The notes: generated by a model not told the origin, from the sequence alone. Shown: positions 18,507 to 27,260, counted from the first letter of the stretch. The stretch is 64,000 bases of DNA from Polaribacter irgensii 23-P (GCF_000153225.1 NZ_CH724148.1:872640-936639); one strand, 5' to 3'. A program made the numbers and translations.

Positions 18507-19730
18507 TTATTTTTTTCTAATTATAAAAAAACCATTATTAATGTCGCTAATGATAATATTACCACTTGGGAAATATGGATAGACGTTCCAAACACCATTA
18601 AAATTTGCATTATTATTTTCGGGGTACGTGTCAAAAAAACCAACTTCTGAAAATACTTTGTTTGCAACGTTGGATACATCAATCATTCGCACACCCGCCG
18701 TATAATTGGCTTGGTAATAAATATTGTCTTTTACATATCCGTTGTGATCTATGGCATTTGTACTTCCAAGGTAATCAAAATGATAAACAGGAGTGTCCAA
18801 ATCGGTAAAGTCGAAAATAATAGATCGGGTTTTGTTTCCCACTTGCAATTCATCCAGTTCATCTCCGAGAATAAAATATTTTAAATCTTCAGTAAACCAG
18901 CCTTGATGCGCATATTTTACATTGGCGTAACTTATGGTAGAAATTATTATCGGATTTTTTTTATCACTAACATCTGCAAGTACTACCTCGTTTTCATTAC
19001 TGCCAATTAAGATTTCTTTTCCGGTGTATGCTTTATCTGGACCAGTGTATATAAGTACTTGTGCATCGTGTGAATATCCCCCTTCGCGAAATCCTCCCTC
19101 AATTATCGGGTTTAAAGGGTTTTTAATATTTATAAATATAGGACCACCGCCAAAGGTTGAGTTTCTAGCAGCTCCAACAATGTATGCGTAGCCACTATCT
19201 TCGTTAATTATAATATTATGAGCGCTTCCAAATTCGGTGAAATGGGTATCTGCTGTAAAATTTACTGGAGTGTTTGAAACATCTCTTAAGCGTTTCAGGT
19301 CAAAAACTTGCATACCATGGTTTCTAGCTTCACTTACAATAAATGCGTGAGAATTAAATACTTTTACATCTCTCCAAGCACTATTTACTGTGGCCGTTTT
19401 TAAAATACCTAAAATTACAGTGTTTGAAGTATCTGTAATATCAATAAATACAATGCCTTTGTTGGTGCCCATTAAGGCATATTCTTTGTTCGTTTCTTTA
19501 TCTGTCCATCCCCAAGAATCATTGCCCTCAGTGCCAGGGCCTGCTAATTCTGCTAAGCTGTAATGGTTTAGTAAATCATAGTCATTGCAAGGGTACTCTC
19601 CTGCAAATCCGTTTTCACAAGCAGCAATAGGGACGTAAGTTGGCTGAGAGTGTATACTTAAAGTATCATTGTTATTGCTGCAATTAAGAATAATTAAGCA
19701 GCAGCAAAATAAAATTGTCTTTTTAAACAT
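18507..19730 (-). CDS. Choice-of-anchor B family lipoprotein (LVIVD repeats)
   Basis: About 407 residues from the ATG at 19730 (MFKKTILFCCCLIILNC), a lipoprotein signal ending at Cys17. The body has LVIVD-type propeller repeats: GIVFIDITDTSNTVILG, MQVFDLKRLRDVSN, VVLADVSDKKNP, VRMIDVSNVANK. These are typical of the choice-of-anchor B family found with varied cell-surface anchors in Bacteroidetes. The frame extends to 19757, but a promoter box at 19746-19753 lies within that stretch and decides the start. First gene of a four-gene operon with the propeller, MbnP and MauG-like proteins. Function unknown; probably a surface binding or scaffolding partner. Confidence 0.85.
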   Translation of the reverse strand: MFKKTILFCCCLIILNCSNNNDTLSIHSQPTYVPIAACENGFAGEYPCNDYDLLNHYSLAELAGPGTEGNDSWGWTDKETNKEYALMGTNKGIVFIDITDTSNTVILGILKTATVNSAWRDVKVFNSHAFIVSEARNHGMQVFDLKRLRDVSNTPVNFTADTHFTEFGSAHNIIINEDSGYAYIVGAARNSTFGGGPIFINIKNPLNPIIEGGFREGGYSHDAQVLIYTGPDKAYTGKEILIGSNENEVVLADVSDKKNPIIISTISYANVKYAHQGWFTEDLKYFILGDELDELQVGNKTRSIIFDFTDLDTPVYHFDYLGSTNAIDHNGYVKDNIYYQANYTAGVRMIDVSNVANKVFSEVGFFDTYPENNNANFNGVWNVYPYFPSGNIIISDINNGFFIIRKK

Positions 19731-19745
19731 CAGAATAAATTTATT

Positions 19746-19753
19746 CAAAAATA
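19746..19753 (-). promoter_or_regulatory. -7 promoter box of the MbnP/MauG operon
   Basis: TATTTTTG on the minus strand, 15 bases before the ATG at 19730. This is the only convincing box upstream of the four genes. Confidence 0.5.
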
Positions 19754-19757
19754 CCAA

Positions 19758-20147
19758 ATTAAAAACGAAGTATTCACAGCGAGATCTTTAAGTGGTTTTG
19801 TCTTTTTTAGCCGTGTCCATTAAGTTTTTGTAAACTTTTTTTTGATTTCTCCCGCTTTAAAAAGCGAAGTCATATAGGTTGTTTATTCTCAAATACCCGG
19901 TTGTGATAGGTCTTTATGTTTGTTAGTACTGATATAAGTAACCTTGATATTAAATACTTAGCAGTGTAAGTGCATTCTCCAATATTATTTATATTTTTTG
20001 AGAGTAGCAAAAGTATTGGTTGTGCTAAGAATAGAAAAGGAAGCGAATTTTCTACACATAAATTAGGGTTTTTCACAGAACGCATAAAAAAACGTTCGGT
20101 GAGATACATCTCTGCGAAATCTATTCTGTAACCTTCAAGAATGTGCT
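19758..20147. other. Divergent intergenic region, no gene seen
   Basis: About 390 bases between the MbnP operon and thiL. I see no credible gene. An open frame on the minus strand (19870-20190) runs across the thiL promoter and start and looks accidental. A weak AT-rich hairpin with T-tract (AAGTTT, loop TTGT, AAACTT, at 19822-19843, plus strand) has no gene upstream that would need it. Confidence 0.5.
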
Positions 20148-20155
20148 TATATTTG
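20148..20155 (+). promoter_or_regulatory. -7 promoter box of thiL
   Basis: TATATTTG ends 4 bases before the ATG of thiL at 20160, which predicts a leaderless mRNA. Confidence 0.55.
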
Positions 20156-20159
20156 CAAC

Positions 20160-21209
20160 ATGTTAGAAGATAAAAACACACAAAAAACATCCTTAGCGGA
20201 TCTTGGCGAATTTGGTTTGATAAATCATATTACACAATATTTTAATATTGAAAATAGCTCTACAATCAAAGCAATTGGAGATGATGCTGCAGTTTTAGGG
20301 GCTTCCGAAAAACAAACACTAGTTACTACAGATTTGTTGATTGAAGGAGTGCATTTTAATCTAGGCTATATGCCGTTGAAGCATTTAGGGTATAAAGCAG
20401 TGATGGTAAACTTGTCTGATGTGTACGCAATGAATGGTGTTGCAGAGCAAATTACAGTTTCAATTGCGGTTTCTAATCGTTTTTCTTTGGAGGCAATTGA
20501 AGAATTATACGCAGGAATTCAATTGGCTTGTGAAACCTATAAAGTTGATTTAGTTGGGGGAGATACAACTTCTTCTACGAAAGGAATGTTAATTTCTATT
20601 ACGGCAATTGGAAAAGTAGAGAAAGAAGACATTGTATACAGAAGTGGTGCAAAAGAAACAGACTTAGTGGTTGTCTCTGGAGATTTAGGAGCTGCATATT
20701 TAGGATTACAAGTTCTAGAAAGAGAAAAACAAGTTTTTCAGGTAGATCCTAATAACCAACCAGATCTTGAAAATTATACTTATTTAATAGAGCGTCAGTT
20801 AAAACCAGAAGCAAGAAAAGATGTTGCAAGTTTGCTAAAGGGGATGGAAATAAAAGCTACATCAATGATTGATATTTCTGACGGACTTTCGTCAGAGCTT
20901 ATGCATATCTGTTCGCAATCTAAAGTTGGATGTAAAATTTATGAGGAGAAATTACCATTAGATCCGCAAGTAATTTCTGCTTGTGAAGAATTTGAGTTAG
21001 ATTCTACGATGGTTGCTTTAAGTGGTGGTGAAGACTATGAATTGCTTTTTACAGTGGCAATTGCAGATTTTGATAAAATTAAAGGAAATCCTAATTTTTC
21101 TGTTATTGGTCATATAACAGCAGAAAGTCAAGGGTTAAATTTGGTTACGAGAGCAGGTCAAGAAATTGAATTAAAAGCACAGGGCTGGAATACAAAAAGA
21201 GAGCAGTAA
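20160..21209 (+). CDS. thiL: Thiamine-monophosphate kinase
   Basis: ATP-dependent last step to thiamine pyrophosphate. 349 residues, family length. Motifs: AIGDDAAVLG near residue 40 (metal/ATP site), MVNLSDVYAMNG, VGGDTTSS, MIDISDGLSSELMHI and GGEDYELLFT. It starts MLEDKNTQKTSLADLGEFGLI, where the LGEFGLI segment is the usual N-terminal helix, so the start fits. The promoter box is immediately upstream. The next gene, an MFS transporter, begins 37 bases downstream and is probably cotranscribed. Confidence 0.96.
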   Translation: MLEDKNTQKTSLADLGEFGLINHITQYFNIENSSTIKAIGDDAAVLGASEKQTLVTTDLLIEGVHFNLGYMPLKHLGYKAVMVNLSDVYAMNGVAEQITVSIAVSNRFSLEAIEELYAGIQLACETYKVDLVGGDTTSSTKGMLISITAIGKVEKEDIVYRSGAKETDLVVVSGDLGAAYLGLQVLEREKQVFQVDPNNQPDLENYTYLIERQLKPEARKDVASLLKGMEIKATSMIDISDGLSSELMHICSQSKVGCKIYEEKLPLDPQVISACEEFELDSTMVALSGGEDYELLFTVAIADFDKIKGNPNFSVIGHITAESQGLNLVTRAGQEIELKAQGWNTKREQ

Positions 21210-21246
21210 AAACACGAAAATTTAACACCTATACCAACTTTTTTTA

Positions 21247-22407
21247 ATGAAATCTTTGCGCTTAATACTCTCCAAAGCAACTTATTTTGCGCCTTCTTGG
21301 GTTTTTTTATCCATTAACATTCTTATTGGAACTTGGGTTCTATACCTGCCCTATATCAAAGCGAAATTTGATTTAAATGACGCCGAGATTGGTTTTTCGT
21401 TGTTTTTTGTTGCGCTAGGCCTGTTAATTTCACTTCCATTTGTGCCAGTAACCAATAGAAAAATAGGGGTTGGAAAATCAACAAAAATTGGCATTATTTT
21501 ACTTGCGATCGCCTATAATTTGCCATTAATTGCCCCTACGTATGTGTTTCTTTGTGGTGCCTTATTTTGTGTGGGTGTTTTTTCAGGATTTACAAGTACT
21601 TCTTTAAATACCTTAACTGCAGTTATAGAGCGGAAAGAAGCACAAAACTTTATGTCTGCTGCACACGGTTTTTTTAGTTTGGGTGGTTTTATTGGAGCAG
21701 GTATTGGGAGTATATACATTAGCCAGTTTTCGAACCCATACATACATATGTTAGGAGTGTCTTCTTTTATTATTCTTACCACCTTTTTTTTAGCTAAAAA
21801 TTATGAAAAAGTAAAAGGGGCGGATGCAGAGAAACTGAAGAATGACCTTGGATTTTTAAAAACGATAAAACCCTTATTAGTGATTTCTGTAATTGCCTTT
21901 ATTATTATGTTTAATGAAGGTGCTGTAGAGCATTGGAGTAATTTATTTCTTTTTGAGATTGTGAAGGTTTCAGAAAGTAAGGCGGGTCTTGGTTTTATTA
22001 TCTTTTCTTTAACGATGACTATTGGAAGGTTTCTTGGAGACGGTCTTAGCAACAAAATAGGGTCCATGAAAACGATTATTTACGGGTGTGTAGTGGCACT
22101 TATCTCCTATATGTTCGTGGTATCAGCAAACTTATATCTAACGGTGTTAGGATTTGGATTCCTCGGATTTGGATTGTCAGTAATTGTTCCAGAGATATAT
22201 AGAGTGGCAGGTAAAACAAAAGATTTAGAAACTTCACTTGCAATTTCTATTGTTTCGGGAATTGGCTTTGTTGGGTTTTTAGTAGGCCCCGTCATCTTAG
22301 GTACAATTTCAACATGGAGTTCCTTAGTGACGAGTTATGTTTTTTTAGCGGTGCTTATTTGTGTCGCTTTTTGCTTGGCTTTGTTGGTGTCAAGAAAGAG
22401 GGTTTAA
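21247..22407 (+). CDS. MFS transporter
   Basis: A 386-residue inner-membrane protein with about 12 hydrophobic helices in two halves. The N-terminal half contains the loop GVGKSTKIGI and the central helix HGFFSLGGFIGAGIGS; the second half begins near FLKTIKPLLVIS. It resembles the YbjJ/FucP-like branch of sugar and drug MFS carriers, but I cannot name a substrate. It lies 37 bases after thiL with no box of its own, so it may share the thiL promoter. This could hint at a role with thiamine or its precursors, but that is only inference. It converges with the hydrolase gene, 17 bases apart, with no clear hairpin. Confidence 0.85.
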   Translation: MKSLRLILSKATYFAPSWVFLSINILIGTWVLYLPYIKAKFDLNDAEIGFSLFFVALGLLISLPFVPVTNRKIGVGKSTKIGIILLAIAYNLPLIAPTYVFLCGALFCVGVFSGFTSTSLNTLTAVIERKEAQNFMSAAHGFFSLGGFIGAGIGSIYISQFSNPYIHMLGVSSFIILTTFFLAKNYEKVKGADAEKLKNDLGFLKTIKPLLVISVIAFIIMFNEGAVEHWSNLFLFEIVKVSESKAGLGFIIFSLTMTIGRFLGDGLSNKIGSMKTIIYGCVVALISYMFVVSANLYLTVLGFGFLGFGLSVIVPEIYRVAGKTKDLETSLAISIVSGIGFVGFLVGPVILGTISTWSSLVTSYVFLAVLICVAFCLALLVSRKRV

Positions 22408-22424
22408 TTTTTTAAGTAATACAT

Positions 22425-23210
22425 TTAACACGTTCTTATAAAGCTTTTTAGAGTTTCCACAAGGATTGCTGAATTTTCAATGTGACTCATGTGTCCATCA
22501 GGGAAAATGATGAACTTAGAATCCGTTTCTTTCGCTTCTAGCAGTGCTGTTTTAAAATCTAAAACAGGATCTTTTTCACTAATGATAAGTAGTTTTCTAA
22601 AACTATTTCCTTTCAATACGTGATTTCGGTTTGGGCGAATTCGCATTCCTTCTTGTGCTGCAATATATCCTTGAAGAGGTGTTTTTAAAGCTTCGGTTAA
22701 AGCTTCTTCAAGTGCTTCTCTAAAAAGGATTTTATTTTGTGCACTAAACAAATTGGTAAAAGACATGCGTATTATGTTTAAAAAGTTGTTTGGAATCATT
22801 TTGTTTGCTCGCAGTCGCAGTGCTTTGCGTTCATCATCGTCGGCATTAGACGTTGCGTTCATCAAACACAGACCTTTTATTTTTTGAGGGTATTTTTCAG
22901 CAAAAGCCAAGGCAACATATCCCCCCAAAGAATGCCCGATTAAAACATATTTCCGAATTTGTAAATGTTTTAAAACAGCTTCAATTGGTTCTGCAAATAA
23001 GTTCATAGAATGCACGTATCCTAGGCAGTCTGTTTTTCCATGTCCTAACAAATCAATTGCAATGACTCTATTTCTCTGGGAAATGATGGGAATTATATGC
23101 TTCCACATAGTGCTATTCTCTAAAAACCCATGCAGCAAAATAATGGCAGTTCCTTTTCCTTGATCAGAAAAAAAAATGTTAGCATTTTTAAAAGTAATTG
23201 ATTTTTGCAT
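22425..23210 (-). CDS. Alpha/beta-fold hydrolase
   Basis: 261 residues from the ATG at 23210. Fold signs: LLHGFLENSTMWKHII (oxyanion-hole HG), VIAIDLLGHGKTD, nucleophile elbow GHSLGGYVALAFAE with Ser in GHSLG, and an acid plus a late histidine in FPDGHMSHIENS. The family includes esterases, haloperoxidase-like enzymes and MhpC/BioH types; substrate unknown. No signal peptide. A TATTTTTG box ends 4 bases before the ATG, so the mRNA is predicted to be leaderless, and the GTG just upstream (23213) is unlikely to be used. It diverges from brnQ. Confidence 0.88.
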   Translation of the reverse strand: MQKSITFKNANIFFSDQGKGTAIILLHGFLENSTMWKHIIPIISQRNRVIAIDLLGHGKTDCLGYVHSMNLFAEPIEAVLKHLQIRKYVLIGHSLGGYVALAFAEKYPQKIKGLCLMNATSNADDDERKALRLRANKMIPNNFLNIIRMSFTNLFSAQNKILFREALEEALTEALKTPLQGYIAAQEGMRIRPNRNHVLKGNSFRKLLIISEKDPVLDFKTALLEAKETDSKFIIFPDGHMSHIENSAILVETLKSFIRTC

Positions 23211-23214
23211 CACA

Positions 23215-23222
23215 CAAAAATA
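23215..23222 (-). promoter_or_regulatory. -7 promoter box of the alpha/beta hydrolase
   Basis: TATTTTTG on the minus strand, 4 bases before the ATG at 23210. A second case of a predicted leaderless start. Confidence 0.5.
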
Positions 23223-23254
23223 TGTATATTTCTAATACTTAGACAAGAATTATT

Positions 23255-24535
23255 ATGAACAAAAAAAAAGATATTTGGGTTGCAGGATTTGCATTATTTT
23301 CACTTTTTTTTGGTGCAGGAAACCTGATTTTACCACCAACATTAGGCCTTAAAGCTGGAATAGATTGGTGGATTGTGGTTTTGGGGTTTGCAGTAACAGC
23401 TGTTGTTATTCCAATTTTAGCAATTTTTGCACACGCAAAACTGCAGGGTACTTTATACGATTTTGGAAAAAAAGTGTCTCCTACTTTTAGCACGGTATTT
23501 TGTTTTTTAATCTACGGGATTGCAGTGGCAATTCCTTCTCCTAGAACTGCGGCGGTAACCCACGAAATGGCAATTCAGCCGTTTTTTGATACGCCTCCCA
23601 TTTTAACAAGTATTTTTTATTTTCTTTTTGTCTTTTTATTTGCGATAAATCGTTCTAAAATTGTCAGTCTCATTGGTAGTTTTTTAACGCCAATCATTGT
23701 TTTTATTTTATTGGCAATTATAGGCCTTTCATTTTTTGTAGCACCAGCAAGTGTGGGCCTTTCTTCGTTTAAAAATCCATTTGTAGACGGTATTTTGGAA
23801 GGGTACCAGACTTTTGATGCCATTGCGGGTGTGGTGGTTGGCGCTGTAATTCTCATTTCGTTAAACTATCGCAACGATAGTACCTTTGATGCTAAAAAAG
23901 CTCTTATCAGGAAAGCTGGTTTTATTGCCGGAACGGGTCTTTTGCTCATCTACGGAGGTTTAATTTTAAGTGGTGCATTGTTCGCTTCAATATTTGCTCA
24001 AAACCCAACGCGAACAGAAGTGCTGTCTGGAATAAGTACGCAGACTTTAGGCTTTTTTGGAACCACCTTTTTAAGTATTTTAGTTTCGTTGGCCTGTTTT
24101 ACGACGGCTGTGGGTATTGTTACAGGAACCGCTGATTACATGAAAGGAATTTGTAATAATTCTAAAAAAGCGTATATAATTACGGCGGCAGTTGCTGCTG
24201 TCATTGGAGTTGCTATCGGAAGTTATCAGGTAGCGGCCATTATTACATTGGCAGTTCCAGCGCTGATGTTTTTGTATCCGATCACCATCGTGCTAATTGT
24301 CTTGAATAATATTTCCGACCGCTATGCTTCAAAACTAGTTTTTAGGGGGGTTGTTTTGGTTACTTTTATTTTCAGTATTCCTGACTTTTTAGGGTTTATT
24401 GTTCCAGGAGAGAATTTAACAAGTATAAAAAATAGCATTCCTTTGGCAAATAGTAGTTTGGGGTGGGTGTTTCCAGCAATATTGGTGTTTATTTTGATTA
24501 ACTTTGGAATCCGTAACAAGAAACAGAATGCATAA
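23255..24535 (+). CDS. brnQ: Branched-chain amino acid transporter, LIVCS family
   Basis: A 426-residue inner-membrane carrier taking up leucine, isoleucine and valine with sodium or protons. About 12 hydrophobic helices. Family segments are FALFSLFFGAGNLILPPTLG near the N-terminus, YGIAVAIPSPRTAAVTHEM, and the AGVVVGAVILISLNYRN segment in the middle. It starts MNKKKDIWVAGFALFS. It diverges from the hydrolase gene and is followed 75 bases later by an AraC-type regulator on the same strand. Confidence 0.93.
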   Translation: MNKKKDIWVAGFALFSLFFGAGNLILPPTLGLKAGIDWWIVVLGFAVTAVVIPILAIFAHAKLQGTLYDFGKKVSPTFSTVFCFLIYGIAVAIPSPRTAAVTHEMAIQPFFDTPPILTSIFYFLFVFLFAINRSKIVSLIGSFLTPIIVFILLAIIGLSFFVAPASVGLSSFKNPFVDGILEGYQTFDAIAGVVVGAVILISLNYRNDSTFDAKKALIRKAGFIAGTGLLLIYGGLILSGALFASIFAQNPTRTEVLSGISTQTLGFFGTTFLSILVSLACFTTAVGIVTGTADYMKGICNNSKKAYIITAAVAAVIGVAIGSYQVAAIITLAVPALMFLYPITIVLIVLNNISDRYASKLVFRGVVLVTFIFSIPDFLGFIVPGENLTSIKNSIPLANSSLGWVFPAILVFILINFGIRNKKQNA

Positions 24536-24610
24536 AAGCACATCGGAAACACCTTCGTTTTTAGCTTTTAATAACGGCTTTCAATACTATTAAATCACAG
24601 CAAACAAATA

Positions 24611-25450
24611 ATGGCAGTTCAAGAGATTGTAAAATATACATTTAAAGAATCTTTTTCGTTAAGTATTGTAGACTTTGAAAAAGGCTGCATTATGCCGCAT
24701 GAAAAGCAACAAAATGCATATACTATTTATTGGATTGAGAAAGGAAAAGGTGTTTATAACATCGATTTTGAACAGCACGCTTTTAGTGATAATGTCTTGT
24801 TTTTTTTATCTCCAGGTCAAGTCTTTACAGTGGATTCAGAACAGATAAGTACAGCTTATAAACTGACATTTCAAAAAGATTTTTACTGCATACAGACGCA
24901 TGACAAAGAAGTAGCTTGCAATGGTGTGCTCTTTAATAATATTTACGAAACACCTTTTATAACACCTTGTGAAAAGGATGTTGTAAAATTGAATTTTATT
25001 TTAGAACAGCTTATTGAGGAGTTTCAGCAAAGCGAAACGGCCCAATACGATATGTTGCAGTCTTATCTCAAGCAATTTATGATTTGTGCAGTGCGTGTGA
25101 AGAAAGAGAAATATCCCACACGAGAAGACATAGAAACACGCCTTTTTAAGGACTTTAGTTTGTTGGTTGAACAAAATTTTAAAACGTTGCACACGGTAAC
25201 GTCTTACGCAGATAGATTGGGGATTTCGCCAAAGTCAGTGGCCAAACATTTTCAAAAGTTAGGAGCAGTAAAGCCTTCTAGCTTTATAAAAAACCGCATT
25301 CTTTTAGAAGCAAAGCGTTTGCTTATTTATAGCGATAAATCGGTGAAAGAAATTGCTTTTGAACTTGGGTTCAATGATCCTGCTTATTTTACGCGTCTCT
25401 TTACTAAAGCAACTTTAAAATCCCCTTTGCAGTTTAAAAAGCAATATTAA
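24611..25450 (+). CDS. AraC family transcriptional regulator
   Basis: 279 residues. The N-terminal part (about 1-140) has a cupin-like sensing domain (MPHEKQQNAYTIYWIEKGKG). The C-terminal 100 residues are the double helix-turn-helix domain: VTSYADRLGISPKSVAKHF is the first helix pair, and KEIAFELGFNDPAYFTRLF the second, ending SPLQFKKQY. Ligand unknown. It is placed after brnQ and before a small zinc-ribbon gene; regulation of either is possible but not shown. Confidence 0.9.
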   Translation: MAVQEIVKYTFKESFSLSIVDFEKGCIMPHEKQQNAYTIYWIEKGKGVYNIDFEQHAFSDNVLFFLSPGQVFTVDSEQISTAYKLTFQKDFYCIQTHDKEVACNGVLFNNIYETPFITPCEKDVVKLNFILEQLIEEFQQSETAQYDMLQSYLKQFMICAVRVKKEKYPTREDIETRLFKDFSLLVEQNFKTLHTVTSYADRLGISPKSVAKHFQKLGAVKPSSFIKNRILLEAKRLLIYSDKSVKEIAFELGFNDPAYFTRLFTKATLKSPLQFKKQY

Positions 25451-25537
25451 AACGGGTAGATATACGGGTTTTTGTTTCGTAAGTTTTCAGTAGCTTTAAA
25501 TTTTGTTAACTGCTGATAACTAAAACATTAATGCACC

Positions 25538-25693
25538 ATGAAAGCATGTCCGAAATGTAAATCTCTCTCGAGGAAAAGGATGATAAGAAAAGGGTTTGCT
25601 AGACTAATACCAGGAGCAAAAGCGTATGCTTGCGATAAATGTAATACACGATATGCTTGGTTTCCTTACATCAATTGTTCTTTAAAAATGTAA
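25538..25693 (+). CDS. Small zinc-ribbon protein, 51 residues
   Basis: A short gene starting ATG at 25538. It encodes MKACPKCKSLSRKRMIRKG..., with CPKC at residues 4-7 and CDKC at 32-35, so a four-cysteine zinc ribbon. Between them is a basic stretch (KSLSRKRMIRKG) and a hydrophobic GFARLIPG segment; the end is YAWFPYINCSLKM. It could bind nucleic acid or be a small regulator, but I do not recognise the family. A strong terminator begins right after the stop. There is a second ATG eight bases upstream in another frame with a quick stop. The cysteine spacing makes a chance frame unlikely. Confidence 0.65.
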   Translation: MKACPKCKSLSRKRMIRKGFARLIPGAKAYACDKCNTRYAWFPYINCSLKM

Positions 25694-25731
25694 AACTAGC
25701 GGCACAATTAATATTTGTGCCGTTAGTTTTT
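25694..25731. terminator. Terminator after the zinc-ribbon gene
   Basis: Inverted repeat AACTAGCGGCACAA / TTGTGCCGTTAGTT with a short loop and a T-tract. One G-T pair in the stem. It may also stop the convergent rseP transcript, which ends at 25745. Confidence 0.85.
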
Positions 25732-25744
25732 GTAGCATTCCTAT

Positions 25745-27091
25745 TTAATTAAAAAGTCTGAAAATATCATTTCCGTTTGCAAAAAGTAATAGGGTTATTA
25801 ATAGAACAAAGCCAACCACCTGCGCATATTCTAGAAACTTATCTCCTGGCTTTCTACCGGTAATCATTTCCCAAAGCGTAAAAACTACATGTCCACCGTC
25901 TAATGCTGGAATTGGTAATAAGTTCATAAAACCAAGTACAATTGATAAGAAGGCAGTAATGTTCCAGAAAGATTCTGCGCTCCATTCTTCAGGAAAAACA
26001 CTTCCAATAGAGATAAAGCCACCCAGGCCTTTATAGGCTCCGGTGCTGGGGTTAAAGATCTTTTTTAATTGCTTTGCGTAATCAGTAAGGGTTTTCCAAG
26101 ATTTATTTAAACCTGCAGGCACTGCCTCTGCAAACGAATATTCATTATCCGCTAATTTGTAATAGCCTAATTTCTCTAAATCACTAAAAGGTAATTGTAA
26201 AGTAGCAACACCTAATTTTCCGTCATCTGTAATTTTTACAAGAATTTCTTTTATTTTGTCACCTCTTTTTACGGTCACCTGAATCTCTTGATTTTTAAAG
26301 ATATTCAATTGCGCCTTTGCTTCATCAAAATATTTTATTGCATTTCCATTGATCGCGACAACGATATCTTTTGTTTGTAAATCGGACCCCTTGTTTGGAG
26401 AGTCTTCAGAAACTGCAGCAATGACGAAAGGGTATCTCGGAGCTAAAAAAGCACCCGCTTCTTTTCCACGATCCATCAATTGGGAGATAAAATCTTCTGG
26501 AATTTCTTTGTCTATTACTTGGCCATCTCTTTCAATTTGATATCTATTTCCATTGATAAACTCTAAGGAAAGGCTTCCAAATTTTTTCACCTTTTCACCG
26601 TCAACGGTTAATACTTTGTCTCCAGTCTGTAAGCCTAAATTTTCTGCAAGCTTATTGGTAACCCAAATACCATCTTTTACATTTTCATTGGGTAAATAGC
26701 GCTCACCATAGACCCACATTAACATGACATAAATAAAGATTCCCAAAACGAAGTTTACAAAAACGCCACCAAGCATGATAATAAGCCTTTGCCAAGCTGG
26801 TTTTGAGCGAAACTCCCAAGGTTGTGGAGGTAAAGCCATTTGCTCAGTATCCATACTTTCATCGATCATTCCAGAGATTTTCACATAACCTCCTAAAGGA
26901 ATCCAACCAATACCATATACGGTGTCTCCAATTTTTTTCTTAAATATTGAAAACTTATAATCGAAAAAGAGGTAGAATTTTTCTACTTTAATTTTAAATA
27001 ATTTTGCAGGGATAAAGTGTCCCAGTTCGTGTAAAACAATGAGCAAAGATAAACTTAGTATAAACTGAGAAGCTTTTATTAATATTTCCAT
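25745..27091 (-). CDS. rseP: Site-2 zinc metalloprotease RseP
   Basis: Intramembrane protease that cleaves anti-sigma factors and signal-peptide remnants. 448 residues. The zinc motif HELGH is at residues 21-25 in the first membrane helix, and the second metal-binding segment is NLLPIPALDGGH near the C-terminus. Two PDZ-like regions lie between (LQTGDKVLTVDGEKV and LQTKDIVVAINGNAI), as in RseP. The length and order fit. A TACATTTG box lies 29 bases upstream of the ATG. No anti-sigma gene is next to it. Confidence 0.95.
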   Translation of the reverse strand: MEILIKASQFILSLSLLIVLHELGHFIPAKLFKIKVEKFYLFFDYKFSIFKKKIGDTVYGIGWIPLGGYVKISGMIDESMDTEQMALPPQPWEFRSKPAWQRLIIMLGGVFVNFVLGIFIYVMLMWVYGERYLPNENVKDGIWVTNKLAENLGLQTGDKVLTVDGEKVKKFGSLSLEFINGNRYQIERDGQVIDKEIPEDFISQLMDRGKEAGAFLAPRYPFVIAAVSEDSPNKGSDLQTKDIVVAINGNAIKYFDEAKAQLNIFKNQEIQVTVKRGDKIKEILVKITDDGKLGVATLQLPFSDLEKLGYYKLADNEYSFAEAVPAGLNKSWKTLTDYAKQLKKIFNPSTGAYKGLGGFISIGSVFPEEWSAESFWNITAFLSIVLGFMNLLPIPALDGGHVVFTLWEMITGRKPGDKFLEYAQVVGFVLLITLLLFANGNDIFRLFN

Positions 27092-27120
27092 TCGAGGTCT
27101 AATCTTAATTAAAAAAGGAA

Positions 27121-27128
27121 CAAATGTA
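27121..27128 (-). promoter_or_regulatory. -7 promoter box of rseP
   Basis: TACATTTG on the minus strand, 29 bases before the ATG at 27091. No clear -33 TTG. Confidence 0.5.
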
Positions 27129-27236
27129 CAATTTTCAAGAGAGTTGTAAAAGAACTATTGTTCCTTGCTTTTTATTTTAACAAAGATTTTGGGTACGTAT
27201 TATTTTTGTTTGCTTCTCTCGGGTATTATTAAGTCG

Positions 27237-27244
27237 TATTTTTG
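27237..27244 (+). promoter_or_regulatory. -7 promoter box of the SCO gene
   Basis: TATTTTTG, 16 bases before the ATG at 27261. It lies inside the longer open frame that begins at 27165, so that longer start is ruled out. Confidence 0.55.
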
Positions 27245-27260
27245 TAGAAAAAAGACGATT

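Noticed and set aside
19870-20190. Open frame (106 codons) on the minus strand across the thiL start
   Set aside because: It covers the thiL promoter and first codons, has no family likeness and no promoter on its own strand.
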